In this document: piece by piece, positions 1-10,727 of the stretch
Position numbering within the stretch: the first letter of the stretch is position 1
Layout of the letters: every line of letters starts with the position of its first letter
From: Aquabacter sediminis
Lineage (GTDB): Bacteria > Pseudomonadota > Alphaproteobacteria > Rhizobiales > Xanthobacteraceae
DNA length: 64,000 nucleotides
Direction: 5' to 3'
NCBI RefSeq assembly: GCF_028863665.1
Contig: NZ_JARBFX010000002.1
Coordinates: 539,988-603,987, forward strand
Translations under genes and position numbers: made by a program
The notes under the pieces: generated by a model
The model's input: the letters and a program-made list of their open reading frames with translations, nothing else
Told to the model about the DNA's origin: nothing
Databases searched by the model: none

Positions 1-1
1 C

Positions 2-1474
2 CAGGCCCGCGCCAGCGCGCTCGGCCTCACCGAAGCGCTCGACGCCTTTGCGGGCACCAATTCCGCCATCGGCCGGCAGGCCCGCACCTCGGACGAACTG
101 GCCACCCGAGCCGGCAGCGCCGCGGGCGAGGCGCACAGCGCGGTGGACGAATTGCGCAGCGCCATCGGCGAGATCAAGGCTGTGGTGGCGCTCATTTCCG
201 ACATTGCCGGCCAGACCAATCTCCTCGCCCTCAATGCCTCCATCGAAGCCGCCCGCGCGGGCGCCGCCGGGGCGGGGTTCGCGGTGGTGGCGAGCGAGGT
301 GAAGACGCTGGCGGGCGAGACCCGCAAGGCGACGGTGGAAATCTCCGCCAAGATCGAGCGCCTCATCGGCGCCGCCCACACCTGCACGGATGCGGTGGGC
401 CGGGTCATCGACAGCGTCAGCGAGATCCGCCCCGTGGCGTCCTCGGTGGCGGAAGCGGTGGCGGGCCAGGCCCGCGCCGTGGCGGATATCGGCAGCGCCG
501 CCAGCCAGGCGCGCGCCTTCGCCGAGGCGGTGGACGAGGGCGCGCGGCGCATCCGCGACGCCTCCCTTGCCGCACAGGCCTCCCAGGCCGCCATCGGCGC
601 CAGCGCCAGCGCCATGGCCGAGGGCACGGACGAGATGTCCCGCCAGCTTCTCACCGTGCTGCGCCAGACCCCCATGGGCAACCGCCGCCGCCATCCCCGC
701 TGGCCGGTGGAAGTGTCCGGCACCTTGCGCCTGGCCTCCGGCGCGCGGCGTGCCCGTACGTTCGACCTGTCGCTGGGGGGCGCCCTGGTGACGCTGGAGG
801 GTGCCCCGCCCGCCAGGATCGAGGCCGGGACGCTGGAACTGGCCGGCCTGCCGCCCTTGCCGTGTCGCGTGGTGGGCGTGAGTCCGCTCGGCTGCCATCT
901 CGCCTTCCAGGACGCCGGCGCTCCTCCCTTGGTGGCCAAGCTGGACGAGCTGGCGGCCAGCTATGGCGCAGTGGTGGAGCGCGCCCAGCGCGGCGCCGCC
1001 ACCGTTGCCCGCCTGATGGAAGAGGCGCTGGCCGAGCGGGCGCTGACCCTCGACGATCTCTTCGACACCGCCTATCGCCCTCTCCCGGGCACCGATCCGG
1101 TGCAATACGAGACGCGCGCCCTGAAGGAGCTGGAGCGGCGCCTCGCGGCGGGCCAGGAGGCCATTGCCGGCGAGGACCCCTCCATGACCTTTGCGGCCAG
1201 CGTGGACATCAACGGCTACCTGCCGGTGCACAATGCCCGCTACGCCAAGCCCCAGCGGCCCGGCGACCGGGCCTGGAACATGGGCAACAGCCGCAACCGC
1301 CGCATCTTCGACGACCGGGCGGGCCTGCTGGCCGCGCGCAATCTTCAGCCGCATCTGATCCAGGTCTATGCCCGCGACCTCGGCGACAGGGTGGTGCGCA
1401 CGCGGGAAGTGGACGCGCCCATCTTCGTCGCCGGGCGTCATTGGGGCGGGTTCCGCACCGCTTACGTGCTGTAG
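2..1474 (+). CDS. Methyl-accepting chemotaxis protein with PilZ domain, 3' part
   Basis: Chemoreceptor that signals to CheA/CheW; the start and any ligand-binding or membrane part lie before the window, and 490 residues are visible. Seen: the conserved signalling hairpin tip ([18 protein letters not shown], visible residues about 65-85), then long helical coiled coil, then a PilZ-like segment beginning at [10 protein letters not shown] (visible residue about 227). PilZ domains bind cyclic di-GMP in known families. After it comes a C-terminal domain of about 135 residues carrying [16 protein letters not shown] and [12 protein letters not shown] recall such a domain at the end of some rhizobial receptors, but its ligand is unknown to me. 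The order receptor core - PilZ - extra C-terminal domain suggests an input placed after the signalling tip. Confidence 0.85.
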   Translation, partial: QARASALGLTEALDAFAGTNSAIGRQARTSDELATRAGSAAGEAHSAVDELRSAIGEIKAVVALISDIAGQTNLLALNASIEAARAGAAGAGFAVVASEVKTLAGETRKATVEISAKIERLIGAAHTCTDAVGRVIDSVSEIRPVASSVAEAVAGQARAVADIGSAASQARAFAEAVDEGARRIRDASLAAQASQAAIGASASAMAEGTDEMSRQLLTVLRQTPMGNRRRHPRWPVEVSGTLRLASGARRARTFDLSLGGALVTLEGAPPARIEAGTLELAGLPPLPCRVVGVSPLGCHLAFQDAGAPPLVAKLDELAASYGAVVERAQRGAATVARLMEEALAERALTLDDLFDTAYRPLPGTDPVQYETRALKELERRLAAGQEAIAGEDPSMTFAASVDINGYLPVHNARYAKPQRPGDRAWNMGNSRNRRIFDDRAGLLAARNLQPHLIQVYARDLGDRVVRTREVDAPIFVAGRHWGGFRTAYVL

Positions 1475-1749
1475 AACGCGATCCAGCCGGGCGAGCCACA
1501 ACCGGGACCATCGGGGCGGCCACTTGCCCTCTGCCTGATCGGATGGGGCGGGATCGCCCCTCCAAGCGAACCGCCTGTGCGGTACAAGGCGCCCACATCG
1601 GGCATCAAGATCAGGTCCCAGCCCCTGCTGCACGTCGCGGCGTGAACGACCAAGGGACGCGGGTCATCCCGATTGCCAGCCCCGATGCACCGATTATGGT
1701 TGCGCCGTCGCGCCGGCCCGTCGGCCGGATGTCGCAATGGGGGCTTACC

Positions 1750-2130
1750 ATGCGTCTCATTCCCGGCCTCGTGGCCGCTGCCGTGCTTCTCGCCAGTCCC
1801 GCCGCCTTCGCCCAGGCCGCCAAGACCGGCTGGTGGATCCGCATCGATCCCGCCGCCACGCGCTCCGACAGCCTGGAACTGATGGCCGGCCCGGACAAGC
1901 ATACGCTCACACCCTGGATGACCTGGAAGAAGGGCGACGCCACGGAGTTCGACCTGCCGGCCGCCCTGCGCGCCGCGCCGGTGCTGGCCGTGCGGGCGAA
2001 GTCCAATCCCTATGACGCCGATGCCAGCTTCTGCGTCTTCTATGTCAACACTGGCATTGAGGACTTCGATTTCGACGGCATCGAAACCGAGACCATGCGC
2101 CAGACCGACCACGAGTCGCGCTGCCGCTGA
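1750..2130 (+). CDS. Small secreted protein of unknown function
   Basis: 126-residue protein not recognised as a known family. The first 20 or so residues (MRLIPGLVAAAVLL...AFA) form a typical Sec signal peptide ending in an AxA-like site, so the mature part of about 105 residues should be periplasmic or secreted. The mature chain is acidic near the end (DFDFDGIETE) and has two cysteines that could form a disulfide. The chosen ATG gives the best signal peptide; an in-frame ATG seven codons upstream (1729) is possible. It stands alone between the chemoreceptor and a convergent glycosyltransferase gene. Confidence 0.65.
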   Translation: MRLIPGLVAAAVLLASPAAFAQAAKTGWWIRIDPAATRSDSLELMAGPDKHTLTPWMTWKKGDATEFDLPAALRAAPVLAVRAKSNPYDADASFCVFYVNTGIEDFDFDGIETETMRQTDHESRCR

Positions 2131-2145
2131 CCGGCCCGCGCCGCC

Positions 2146-3327
2146 TCAGGCCGAGGCGGCGTGTTGGGCGCGGCCGGCGCTGAACACCGCCGCCAGGCTC
2201 TCCGCATGGCCCTTCCAGGTGGGCAGGTCCAGCTGGGCGATCTCGGCCCGCAGCCGGGCGGCTTCCGCGTCGTCCAGCAGACGCAGGAGGGCGGCGCGCA
2301 CGCTGGCCACGTCCACCTCCTTGAGCCGCAGTTGGCCCAGGGGCGGCAGGCCGGCGGTGGCGGGGATGCGTTCGGACACCATGACCGGCACGCCCAGCGC
2401 CAGGGATTCCACCGGCGGCAGCCCGTAGCCTTCTGCATCCGAGCAGAACAGGGTCGCCCGCGCGCCCGTCACCACGTCCCGCACCTGGGCATCGGAGGCG
2501 TCCGAGAGCCAGTGGAAGCCGGGCCGCCGCGCGGCGATGTCCGCCATCCGCGCCTGAAGGTCGTCGGTCTGCCAGCCGGCCCGGCCCGCCAGGATGAGTT
2601 CGAAGACGTGGCCCTCCTCCCACAAGCCCTCGGCCGCCTCCAGCAGGATATGATGGCGCTTGCGCGGCTCGATGGTGCCGATGGAGGCGAAGGTGCGGTT
2701 GGCCGGATCGAAGGGCGGCGCGGCGCGGCCGAGGCCATCGGCCCCCAGCGGGTGGACGAACATGCCCGCCTCCCCCCGCCGCAGCACCCGGCGGGCATAA
2801 TCGTCCCGCGACATGGCCGAGATGAAATGCAGGGTCCCAACCGTGCGCAGCGCATGCAGGTAGGGCATGGTCAAGCCGGTGGTGTCCCGCGAGAACAAAT
2901 CGGGGCGCAGCCAAGGCAAGGCGTCATAGACCACCTGATGGATATCGATCGTCCCGCTGGCGGAGAGGCGCCGATAGAAACGGGCGCGCGCCGGATCGTA
3001 ATAAACCTCCGGATTGAGAAGGGCGCGGGCCGCGGCCACGGCCTGTTCGGATACCGGATCGGCGTCGCGCCTCAGGCGCCGCATCACCGCGGTGCCCGCG
3101 TCCAGGTCCGCGCCGGTCTCGAAATGGGCCGTCATCTCCGCCGCGAAGGCCTGCGGCAGGCGGTGGAAGGACTCACCATCCTCCGCCAGCACCACCGGCA
3201 CGAGGCGTGGCGCGCCCTTGGGCCAGTGCCGCAGGATCTCGAACACCACCCGCTGTATGCCCGTGCGCAGGGGATGCAGCGCAAACTCGGTAACATCGTA
3301 AAGGATTGCACCGTCCAAGGTGGCCAT
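2146..3327 (-). CDS. Glycosyltransferase, GT4-like (group 1)
   Basis: Predicted sugar-nucleotide-dependent glycosyltransferase of 393 residues for a surface polysaccharide. Near the N-terminus it has the TGIQRVVFEI motif shared with the gene at 9333-10727. The C-terminal Rossmann half has SIGTIEPRKRHHILLEA and the donor-binding stretch CSDAEGYGLPPVESLALGVPV, which fits the E-x7-E pattern of GT4 enzymes. The start at 3327 (MATLDG...) sits about 11 bases from a GAAGGA; a longer reading from 3363 is open but adds an unlikely leader. It is convergent with the small secreted-protein gene and divergent from the double glycosyltransferase at 3603. Sugar specificity cannot be read from the sequence. 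Confidence 0.8.
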   Translation of the reverse strand: MATLDGAILYDVTEFALHPLRTGIQRVVFEILRHWPKGAPRLVPVVLAEDGESFHRLPQAFAAEMTAHFETGADLDAGTAVMRRLRRDADPVSEQAVAAARALLNPEVYYDPARARFYRRLSASGTIDIHQVVYDALPWLRPDLFSRDTTGLTMPYLHALRTVGTLHFISAMSRDDYARRVLRRGEAGMFVHPLGADGLGRAAPPFDPANRTFASIGTIEPRKRHHILLEAAEGLWEEGHVFELILAGRAGWQTDDLQARMADIAARRPGFHWLSDASDAQVRDVVTGARATLFCSDAEGYGLPPVESLALGVPVMVSERIPATAGLPPLGQLRLKEVDVASVRAALLRLLDDAEAARLRAEIAQLDLPTWKGHAESLAAVFSAGRAQHAASA

Positions 3328-3602
3328 CTGTGGATCAATCCTTCGGCCGTGCCAGGAAAACACGCCATAATGCCTGCCCGCGTGCCGTTGATAGACTGAT
3401 TTCCCACTTTCTCAAATGCCACGGCGCCACCGCCCGGGTGTAGACCACGTCAGCTGAACCTGTGCCGCACATCCAAGTGGGCAGCGCAGCATGTGCCATG
3501 CTATGCACGACCGTGATCGCAGTGTCCCGAACGGAGCGCCCCGGCAGGCGGCGCGCCGTGCTTGCCCGCGATCGGCCGCCGTTCTGAGGAGTGCCCTTGG
3601 CG

Positions 3603-5960
3603 ATGCCGCCCGTGATCGTGTTCGACGCCCGCTGCCTGCAGGATCCGGCCTATCGGCACCGGGGCATCGGGCATCATGCGACGGTCATGATCGGGGGCGC
3701 CCGGCCCCATTTCGCACCCGCCACGCCGCGCCTCGTCGCCCTGGTGAGCGCGCACCTGCCGGACCTGCTGCCGGAGTTCGCCGCCCTGTTCGACGCGGTG
3801 GTGGAGGATCTGGCGGCCCTCGACGCGCCGGGCGCCTGGTTCATCCAGCTTTCGCCCCTCACCCATTCCGCTTTGCCCCTGGCACCCGTGCTGCGGCGTG
3901 CCGACCTGGTAAAGGCCGCGCTGTTCTACGATGCCATCCCCACACTTTATCCCGACTGGTATCTGACCACGCCCAAGGACCGGCTGGACTATCTGACCAA
4001 CAGTCTCTGGCTCGGCAAATATGACAGCTTCCACGCCATCTCCCGCTGCGCCCGCGGCCAGTTGCACAACCTGCTGCGGCGGGACGACCTCACCTGCTCC
4101 GTCACCGGGGTGGGAACGCGCGATGCGCTGATCCCCACCGCGCCGCCCCTGCCGCCCGCGGACCGGGCCGGCATCCTGGTGGCCGGCGGCGCCGACCCGC
4201 GCAAGAATGTGGACTTCGCGGTGCGCGCCCACGGCCGCAGCGCGCGCCTGCGCGCGGCGGGTGTCCCGCTGCGCGTGTTCGGCGGCACCGATGAGGCGAC
4301 GCGCCGCCGCCTCATGGATCTGCACCTGGCGGAGGGCGGCGCCCCCGGCCAGCTGGCGTTCGAAAGCCACCTGGACGATGCGACGCTGCTGGCCTTGTAT
4401 CGCGGGTCCATCCTCACGCTCATTCCCTCCTTCAGCGAGGGTTTCTCCATGCCGGTGGTCGAATCGAGCGCCGCCGGCACTCCGGTTCTGGTCTCCGACA
4501 TCGACGCCCACCGGGAGCTGGTGGCGGACGCAGCCTATCGCTTCGATCCCAAGGACGTGGACGCCCTGACCGCGCGGCTGGAAACGCTGGCCGCACATGC
4601 GCCCAACGGCGCCGCGGCCTGGAAGGCCGCGCGGACAGCCCAGGCGGACATCTGGCGGGCCTTCCGCCCCGAGGCGGTGGCGGCGCGCTTCTGGGCCGAC
4701 CTGTCCGCCGACGCGGCGCGCCGCACCCCGCTTTCCGGCGCCCGCATCCAGCGGGGCGCGCGGCCGGTCCTCTCGCTGCTCGCCCCCATGCCGCCGAGCC
4801 CGTCGGGCATCGCCGACTATACGCTGCGCTGCCTGGAAGACCTGACCCAGCGCGCCGACATCCGCCTTTTCACCGATTCGCCCGCCGGCCCCCGGCCTGC
4901 GCTCCTGGCGCAGGAGCCCATTTCCGCCCGCGCCTTCACCACCTGCCCCTCCGATGCCGTGCTTTCGGTGATGGGCAATTCCCATTTCCACCTCAGGACG
5001 TTCCGCCTGATGATGGAATATGGCGGCGACTGCATCTCCCACGACGTGCGCATGCTGGACTTCTACATGCACCTCGTCGGGGTGGAGCGCACGCGCGCCG
5101 TGGCCGAGCGGGAGCTGGGCCGGCCGGTGAGCGACAAGACGGTGCGCGAATGGGCCTCCGATCCCGGCCGCCTGCCGGTGCCCATCCTGGCCGAGATGGC
5201 GCTGCGGGCGGGTCGCTTCTTCGTCCATTCCCAGATCACGCGCGATCTGGTGCAGGCAACCTGCGGCAAGGACGCCATCGCCCTGCCCTTCGCCCATTAT
5301 TCCACCTTCGCCCTGGAGCGCCTGGCGCCGGAGGCCCGCCGCGCGGCGCGGGCACGGCTCGGCTGCGCGGAGGATGAGTTTCTCCTCACCACCTTCGGCT
5401 TCCTGACCCCCGACAAGGCGCTGGCGCAGCTGGTCTGGGCCTTCGACCTGCTGACCGCCTGGGGCCACAAGGTCAGACTCGCCTTCTGCGGCAGCGATGT
5501 GGGCCAGTTGCGCGGCGGGCTGACGCGCCTCGCCGAGGAAATCGGGCTCGCCGACAAGGTGATCTTCCACGACAAGCCGGTGTCGAAGGCCGTCTATGAG
5601 GACTATCTGGCCGCGTCCGACGCGGCGGTGCAGCTGCGCACCTACCAGCTGGGCTCGGTGTCGGGCGCCATCGTGGACTGCATCGGCGCCGCCTTGCCCA
5701 CGGTCGCCAACCTGCACCTGGCCGCGGCCATGGACGCCCCCGCTTTCGTGCGGCGGGTGCCCGACCATCTCTCGGCGGTGCTGATCGCCGAGCAGCTGGC
5801 GGAGATCTTCGCCGCCGGCCCGCTGGCACCGCGGCCCGTTTCCGCCGCGCAGGACTACCGCGACGCGCACTCCTTCATGCGCTACAACACCTTGTTGCTG
5901 GAGCATCTGGACCTCGCGCCCGTGGCGGCGCCGCGGCGACCGGCCCTCCTGGCCACCTGA
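3603..5960 (+). CDS. Double-domain GT4 glycosyltransferase fusion
   Basis: 785 residues made of two GT4-type transferases in one chain. The first (about residues 1-370) carries AGGADPRKNVDFAVRA and SFSEGFSMPVVESSAAGTPV, an intact E-x7-E donor site. The second (about 385-785) restarts with LAPMPPSPSGIADYT, has FLTPDKALAQLVWAF, and a weaker donor loop (LGSVSGAIVDCIGAALPT) in which the usual glutamate is not obvious. It may therefore add two sugars, or the second half may be altered in activity (inference). The ATG at 3603 is preferred because GAGGA at 3586-3590 lies 12 bases upstream; the in-frame GTG at 3591 abuts it. Next downstream is the GDP-mannose dehydratase on the same strand. Confidence 0.83.
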   Translation: MPPVIVFDARCLQDPAYRHRGIGHHATVMIGGARPHFAPATPRLVALVSAHLPDLLPEFAALFDAVVEDLAALDAPGAWFIQLSPLTHSALPLAPVLRRADLVKAALFYDAIPTLYPDWYLTTPKDRLDYLTNSLWLGKYDSFHAISRCARGQLHNLLRRDDLTCSVTGVGTRDALIPTAPPLPPADRAGILVAGGADPRKNVDFAVRAHGRSARLRAAGVPLRVFGGTDEATRRRLMDLHLAEGGAPGQLAFESHLDDATLLALYRGSILTLIPSFSEGFSMPVVESSAAGTPVLVSDIDAHRELVADAAYRFDPKDVDALTARLETLAAHAPNGAAAWKAARTAQADIWRAFRPEAVAARFWADLSADAARRTPLSGARIQRGARPVLSLLAPMPPSPSGIADYTLRCLEDLTQRADIRLFTDSPAGPRPALLAQEPISARAFTTCPSDAVLSVMGNSHFHLRTFRLMMEYGGDCISHDVRMLDFYMHLVGVERTRAVAERELGRPVSDKTVREWASDPGRLPVPILAEMALRAGRFFVHSQITRDLVQATCGKDAIALPFAHYSTFALERLAPEARRAARARLGCAEDEFLLTTFGFLTPDKALAQLVWAFDLLTAWGHKVRLAFCGSDVGQLRGGLTRLAEEIGLADKVIFHDKPVSKAVYEDYLAASDAAVQLRTYQLGSVSGAIVDCIGAALPTVANLHLAAAMDAPAFVRRVPDHLSAVLIAEQLAEIFAAGPLAPRPVSAAQDYRDAHSFMRYNTLLLEHLDLAPVAAPRRPALLAT

Positions 5961-7028
<1,068 letters not shown>

Positions 7029-7045
7029 GGCGCGCGCCCTTCCCC

Positions 7046-7804
7046 TCACGTCTTCTTGGTCAGCAGCTTCTTGGGCCGGCGCTGGCGGGCGATGTCGAAC
7101 AGCGAGAAGGTGCGGTTCACATAATTCGTCACGCCGGACATGCCGTTGATGTGGGAGCGCAGGTCCGGCGTCATCACCGCTTCCACCAGGCGCACGGGCC
7201 GCGCGGGATCGGCGGTCTCGAAGCGGGCATAGAAGAGCGGCTCGCCGCGCTTGATGATGATGTCCTTCTTCGGCTCGTGCCACTCGAAGGCCCACATGAG
7301 CTGGCGCGGCCAGACCTCGATGGGAAACCGCCCGCCGATCAGCAGGCCCGGCAACTGGGTCTCGCGGTAGTGGTTATAGGGCGGGAGCTGGTTGATATAG
7401 ACCGGCTCGTCGGAGACGAACACATAGGGCGTGATGAGCTGGATCACCGGCCGCTGGGGGTGCCGCCACTCCTTGGGCGAGACGATGGTGATCATCTGCG
7501 CCAGATGCTTGGGCCGGACGGTGGACTGGTCACCCGAGACATTGATCAGCGTCGGCGCCTTGGTCTTCTCGTCCACCGCGAAGCGCAGATGCATGTCGAT
7601 CGGCGAGAGCACCTCGAACTGGCGGGCGTCGTGGTCGATCACCGCGGGGCAGAAGCGCACCGACTTGGCGTGGCGCATGCCGGTTTCCTCGCGCTGGAGC
7701 TTGCGGGGCGCCTCCCAGATGAAGGTCCCCTTTTCCGCGTCCAGCAGCCAGCCGATCTCCACCACGCGGCTCGGAAGGGTGACATTGCGACCGAACAGCT
7801 TCAT
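7046..7804 (-). CDS. Conserved-looking protein of unknown function, 252 aa
   Basis: I do not recognise this protein. It has no signal peptide and no membrane segment, so it is probably cytoplasmic. Seen: a basic C-terminus (RQRRPKKLLTKK), many aromatic residues (EVWPRQLMWAFEWHEP), and no catalytic motif I can name. It starts with ATG at 7804 and ends 17 bases from the stop of gmd, in convergent orientation. Its place among glycosyltransferase genes makes a role linked to polysaccharide synthesis possible, but nothing in the chain shows it. Confidence 0.65.
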   Translation of the reverse strand: MKLFGRNVTLPSRVVEIGWLLDAEKGTFIWEAPRKLQREETGMRHAKSVRFCPAVIDHDARQFEVLSPIDMHLRFAVDEKTKAPTLINVSGDQSTVRPKHLAQMITIVSPKEWRHPQRPVIQLITPYVFVSDEPVYINQLPPYNHYRETQLPGLLIGGRFPIEVWPRQLMWAFEWHEPKKDIIIKRGEPLFYARFETADPARPVRLVEAVMTPDLRSHINGMSGVTNYVNRTFSLFDIARQRRPKKLLTKKT

Positions 7805-8020
7805 GCCTCGTCCTGCTCCGTGCTGCGGCTGCGCCCCGCCCGCGCCGCTCCCTGTTTAGAGCAGATGCCTGTTCTTTTGCAGCGCAAATCGGCCGCAGGC
7901 CATCGGTGCGGGATCGGCGGAACGGGCGCCGGTCGCGCCCTTGTCCCTGCGTGACGTGGCAGGGCCGCAGAAATTGAGCTATGGCAGGTGCAGGCGGGGT
8001 GCGGCAAGGGAGGCTGCAGA

Positions 8021-8710
8021 ATGACGCAGCAGAGGGCCACGGCACATCCGGAGGGCGTCCCCGCAGCAGGGGGCGCCGCCCCCCCGCCCCCCGGCACGGC
8101 CGGGCGCACGCCCCCCGTGGACCTGTGGGGGGATGGGCCGGTGCCCATCCTGGAGGCGACGCCCTATCCCGAAGAGGGCTCGCGGGAGGCGCAAGAGATC
8201 GGCCAGCCGGCCACCCGGCCGCCCCGGGGCCAGCCCAAGGCGAAACCCGATGCCGGGGCAAAGCCTGCGCCACGTCCCCGCCCCGAAGGCCCTGCCGGCG
8301 CGAAAGGCGCAGCCAAGGCCGGAGCGGCCAAGGATAAGGCAGGACACGCAAAGGCGGGGCAGGCAAAGGCAGGGCAGGCAAAGGCAGGGCAGGCAAAGGC
8401 AGGCAAAAAAGGCAAGCCGCCACGAGGCAAGATCGATGGTGTCGCTGCCCTGAAGGTCTCGGCCGGCATCGTGGTCTGCGTGGCGATGCCACCCCTGGCG
8501 GGCGAGGCGCTGAAAGCGCTTTTCCATTTGCACATGGTCGACACGCTGGTGCTCACGCTCGCCCTCTATCCTGTTTTCGTCCTTCTCTTCATCTGGCTTT
8601 TCGTGCGGGCCCTGTTCAAGCCGGTCGCCAATGCGGACGCGAAGGGCGCGCCCCTGCCAGAGGAGACCAGCGATCAAAGCGGGCGGGATGACGGCTCGAC
8701 GCTGATGTGA
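8021..8710 (+). CDS. Lys/Ala-repeat membrane protein of unknown function
   Basis: 229 residues. The N-terminal 140 residues are low complexity: Pro/Ala/Gly-rich to about residue 90, then a Lys/Ala-rich stretch (about 91-135) containing nearly four copies of the pentapeptide AKAGQ encoded by a 15-base tandem repeat. Two hydrophobic segments follow (about 143-168 and 175-199), then a short acidic tail. This suggests a basic tail attached to a two-pass inner-membrane anchor. The ATG at 8021 is set by AAGGGAGG seven bases upstream. I cannot assign a family; the basic repeat resembles histone H1-like or polyanion-binding tails only in composition. It is flanked by an unknown gene and a Nudix gene. 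Confidence 0.65.
   Translation: MTQQRATAHPEGVPAAGGAAPPPPGTAGRTPPVDLWGDGPVPILEATPYPEEGSREAQEIGQPATRPPRGQPKAKPDAGAKPAPRPRPEGPAGAKGAAKAGAAKDKAGHAKAGQAKAGQAKAGQAKAGKKGKPPRGKIDGVAALKVSAGIVVCVAMPPLAGEALKALFHLHMVDTLVLTLALYPVFVLLFIWLFVRALFKPVANADAKGAPLPEETSDQSGRDDGSTLM
8348..8403 (+). repeat. 15-base in-frame tandem repeat
   Basis: Units of GCAAAGGCAGGGCAG starting at 8348, 8363, 8378 and 8393, the last one truncated. The first unit differs by one base. Each unit encodes AKAGQ inside the membrane protein at 8021-8710. Being a multiple of three, copy-number change would lengthen the basic tail without breaking the frame. Confidence 0.9.
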
Positions 8711-8867
8711 GAGGCGCGACCGTCCTGCGCCCATCCCGCCGGCACGGCCCTGACGCAACGCATCACCGATGCCTCGCTCGGTTGGCCCGCTTGCGCGCGC
8801 CGGATCCCCGCGTGACCTCCGTGCACGCCACCTTGCCGCCACCGGCCCCGCCCCATAGGGTCGCGCT

Positions 8868-9320
8868 ATGATCATCTGGCGCCCGCCCTCCACCATCCGT
8901 CTGAAAGCGCTGGGCCTTCACTGGCGGGGGGATGGGCTTCTTGCGGCCGAGGTTCGCGATGATGAGGGGCGCTTGAAGGGGGTGCGGCCTCTCGGCGGCA
9001 CGGTCGAGTTCGGCGAGACGGCGCAGGCGGCTGTGATCCGGGAATTCCAGGAAGAGCTGGGCATCACGGTGGCCCCGCTGGGACCGCCGGTCTTCATGGA
9101 GAACATCTACACCCACGAAGGCCATGTGGGGCACGAGGTCCTCGCTCTGTTCACGGTGGCCTTTCCGCCGGGGGCCTTTGCCGACGCGGCGCAGATCCTG
9201 TTCCAGGAAGATGATGGCCTCACCTGCTGCGCGCGCTGGTTTCCCCTCGCCACGCTGGACACACCCGGCGGGCCGCCGCTGTTTCCCGCCGGCCTGAAGA
9301 CCCGCCTCCAGGCGCCTTGA
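8868..9320 (+). CDS. Nudix hydrolase
   Basis: 150-residue hydrolase of nucleoside-diphosphate-linked compounds. The full Nudix box G-x5-E-x7-REUxEExGU is present at residues 44-66 (GGTVEFGET ... REFQEELGI), with all metal-binding glutamates in place. The N-terminus and the C-terminal WFPLATLDT stretch fit the common ADP-ribose/NTP-type Nudix fold; the exact substrate is not evident. It ends 12 bases from the stop of the convergent glycosyltransferase gene. The upstream 157 bases hold no other gene. Confidence 0.85.
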   Translation: MIIWRPPSTIRLKALGLHWRGDGLLAAEVRDDEGRLKGVRPLGGTVEFGETAQAAVIREFQEELGITVAPLGPPVFMENIYTHEGHVGHEVLALFTVAFPPGAFADAAQILFQEDDGLTCCARWFPLATLDTPGGPPLFPAGLKTRLQAP

Positions 9321-9332
9321 GGGGGTGGTCTG

Positions 9333-10727
9333 TCACATGCGCGGCGTGGAAATGGCGGCCAGCAGACCGTCGCAGGTCTCGACCCAGGTGCGCAGCCGCG
9401 CCGCCTTGATGCGGGCGGCGCTCGCCTCCCGATAGGCGTCATCGAAGGTCAGGCGCCGCACAGCAGCGTGCAAGGCGGCGGTGTCGGAGGGGTCCACATA
9501 GTCGCACAGGTCCCCGCCCACTTCCGGCAAAGAGGAGGTGTTGGAGGCGACGCACGGCTTGCCGAACCACAGGCTTTCGCCCACCGGCAGGCCCCAGCCT
9601 TCCATGAAGCTCGGAAACACCGTGAACAGGCAATTCTCATAGAGCCAGGCCAGTTCCCCGTCCCGCACCCCGTTCAGCCACACCGCCTGGCCCGCGCACC
9701 AGCCGGTGGCGGCGGCATAGTGCATGAACGCCTTGTAGTGCTCGGCACTGCGGCCGGCGAAGACCAGGAGCGGCAGGTCGAACGGATGCTCCTGCGCCAG
9801 GGCGGTCCACACCTTCAGCAAGGCAAGCGAATTCTTGCGCTCCTCGATGGTGCCCACGCACAGGACGAAGCGCTCGCCCTGAAGCCGACGCACGCCGACG
9901 CGGGCCTCCGGGCCCTCGCCATTGGGGATGGTCACGGTGAAAGCTGGCGTGGGGAATTCGTGGGCCAGCGGCACCACGGTGGCGGGCGGCACGCTCAACC
10001 CCTGCTCGCCGGCAAAGCGCCGGACATCCTCAAGCGTGGCGTTGGAATTGCACAGCAGGTGATCGGCAAGCGCCAGGTAGCTGCGCAGATAGGCGAGGAA
10101 CTTCGGGGCGACCCCGTCGCCCACATATTTGTTGCCGTACCAGGGAATGAGATCGTGGACGAAGACCGAGAGCCGAAGGCCCGGCCGCCGCGCCTTCTGG
10201 CGGGCCAGATAATCCGCATAGCCCTGGAAGTTCCACACCGCGCCAAGCACCACCACATGGGCGTTGGCCGGCAGGTCGAGGGGCACAAGCCGGTTCTGGT
10301 AGCGCGCATCCCAGAGCGCGCGGATGTCGGTGCGATAGAAATGCTCAAGATATTTGAGCACATAGCGCGGCCCCTTGAACCCCTTCAGGCGCGTGGCCTT
10401 GGGCAAGGACAGCGAGAGCGCGCGCACCATCTCCTTCACCTTGGGGGCGCCCTCGTCCAGGAACCAGCCGAGCGGCACCTCCACCACATCCCGCATCTGC
10501 GGCCGGAAGCAGATGGCATGCACGGTGCCGGCGGGGCGATTCGCCACCGCCGCCCGGATCACCTCGATGGCGAAGCGCTGGATACCGCTGGGCGTGGCGT
10601 TACCGTGGAAGTAATCCACCAGGTCTGTGGTATCAAAATACAAGTCTTCGGGCGTGGACCAGGCCGCGCTCCCGGCTGCGGGAAGATCTTTCCCCGCAGT
10701 CTGGCTGCCTCGATCCATCCGATTCAT
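9333..10727 (-). CDS. Glycosyltransferase, GT4-like (group 1)
   Basis: 464-residue glycosyltransferase. Seen: SGIQRFAIEVIRAA near the N-terminus (the same motif as in the gene at 2146-3327), VGTIEERKNSLALLKVW for the C-terminal Rossmann half, and SFMEGWGLPVGESLWFGKP with the two glutamates of the GT4 donor site. The ATG at 10727 is preferred because AGAGGA lies seven bases before it; a GTG two codons earlier sits right against the ribosome site. Probably acts on the cytoplasmic face during surface-polysaccharide assembly, as do the other transferases here. Acceptor and donor sugars are unknown. Confidence 0.8.
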   Translation of the reverse strand: MNRMDRGSQTAGKDLPAAGSAAWSTPEDLYFDTTDLVDYFHGNATPSGIQRFAIEVIRAAVANRPAGTVHAICFRPQMRDVVEVPLGWFLDEGAPKVKEMVRALSLSLPKATRLKGFKGPRYVLKYLEHFYRTDIRALWDARYQNRLVPLDLPANAHVVVLGAVWNFQGYADYLARQKARRPGLRLSVFVHDLIPWYGNKYVGDGVAPKFLAYLRSYLALADHLLCNSNATLEDVRRFAGEQGLSVPPATVVPLAHEFPTPAFTVTIPNGEGPEARVGVRRLQGERFVLCVGTIEERKNSLALLKVWTALAQEHPFDLPLLVFAGRSAEHYKAFMHYAAATGWCAGQAVWLNGVRDGELAWLYENCLFTVFPSFMEGWGLPVGESLWFGKPCVASNTSSLPEVGGDLCDYVDPSDTAALHAAVRRLTFDDAYREASAARIKAARLRTWVETCDGLLAAISTPRM

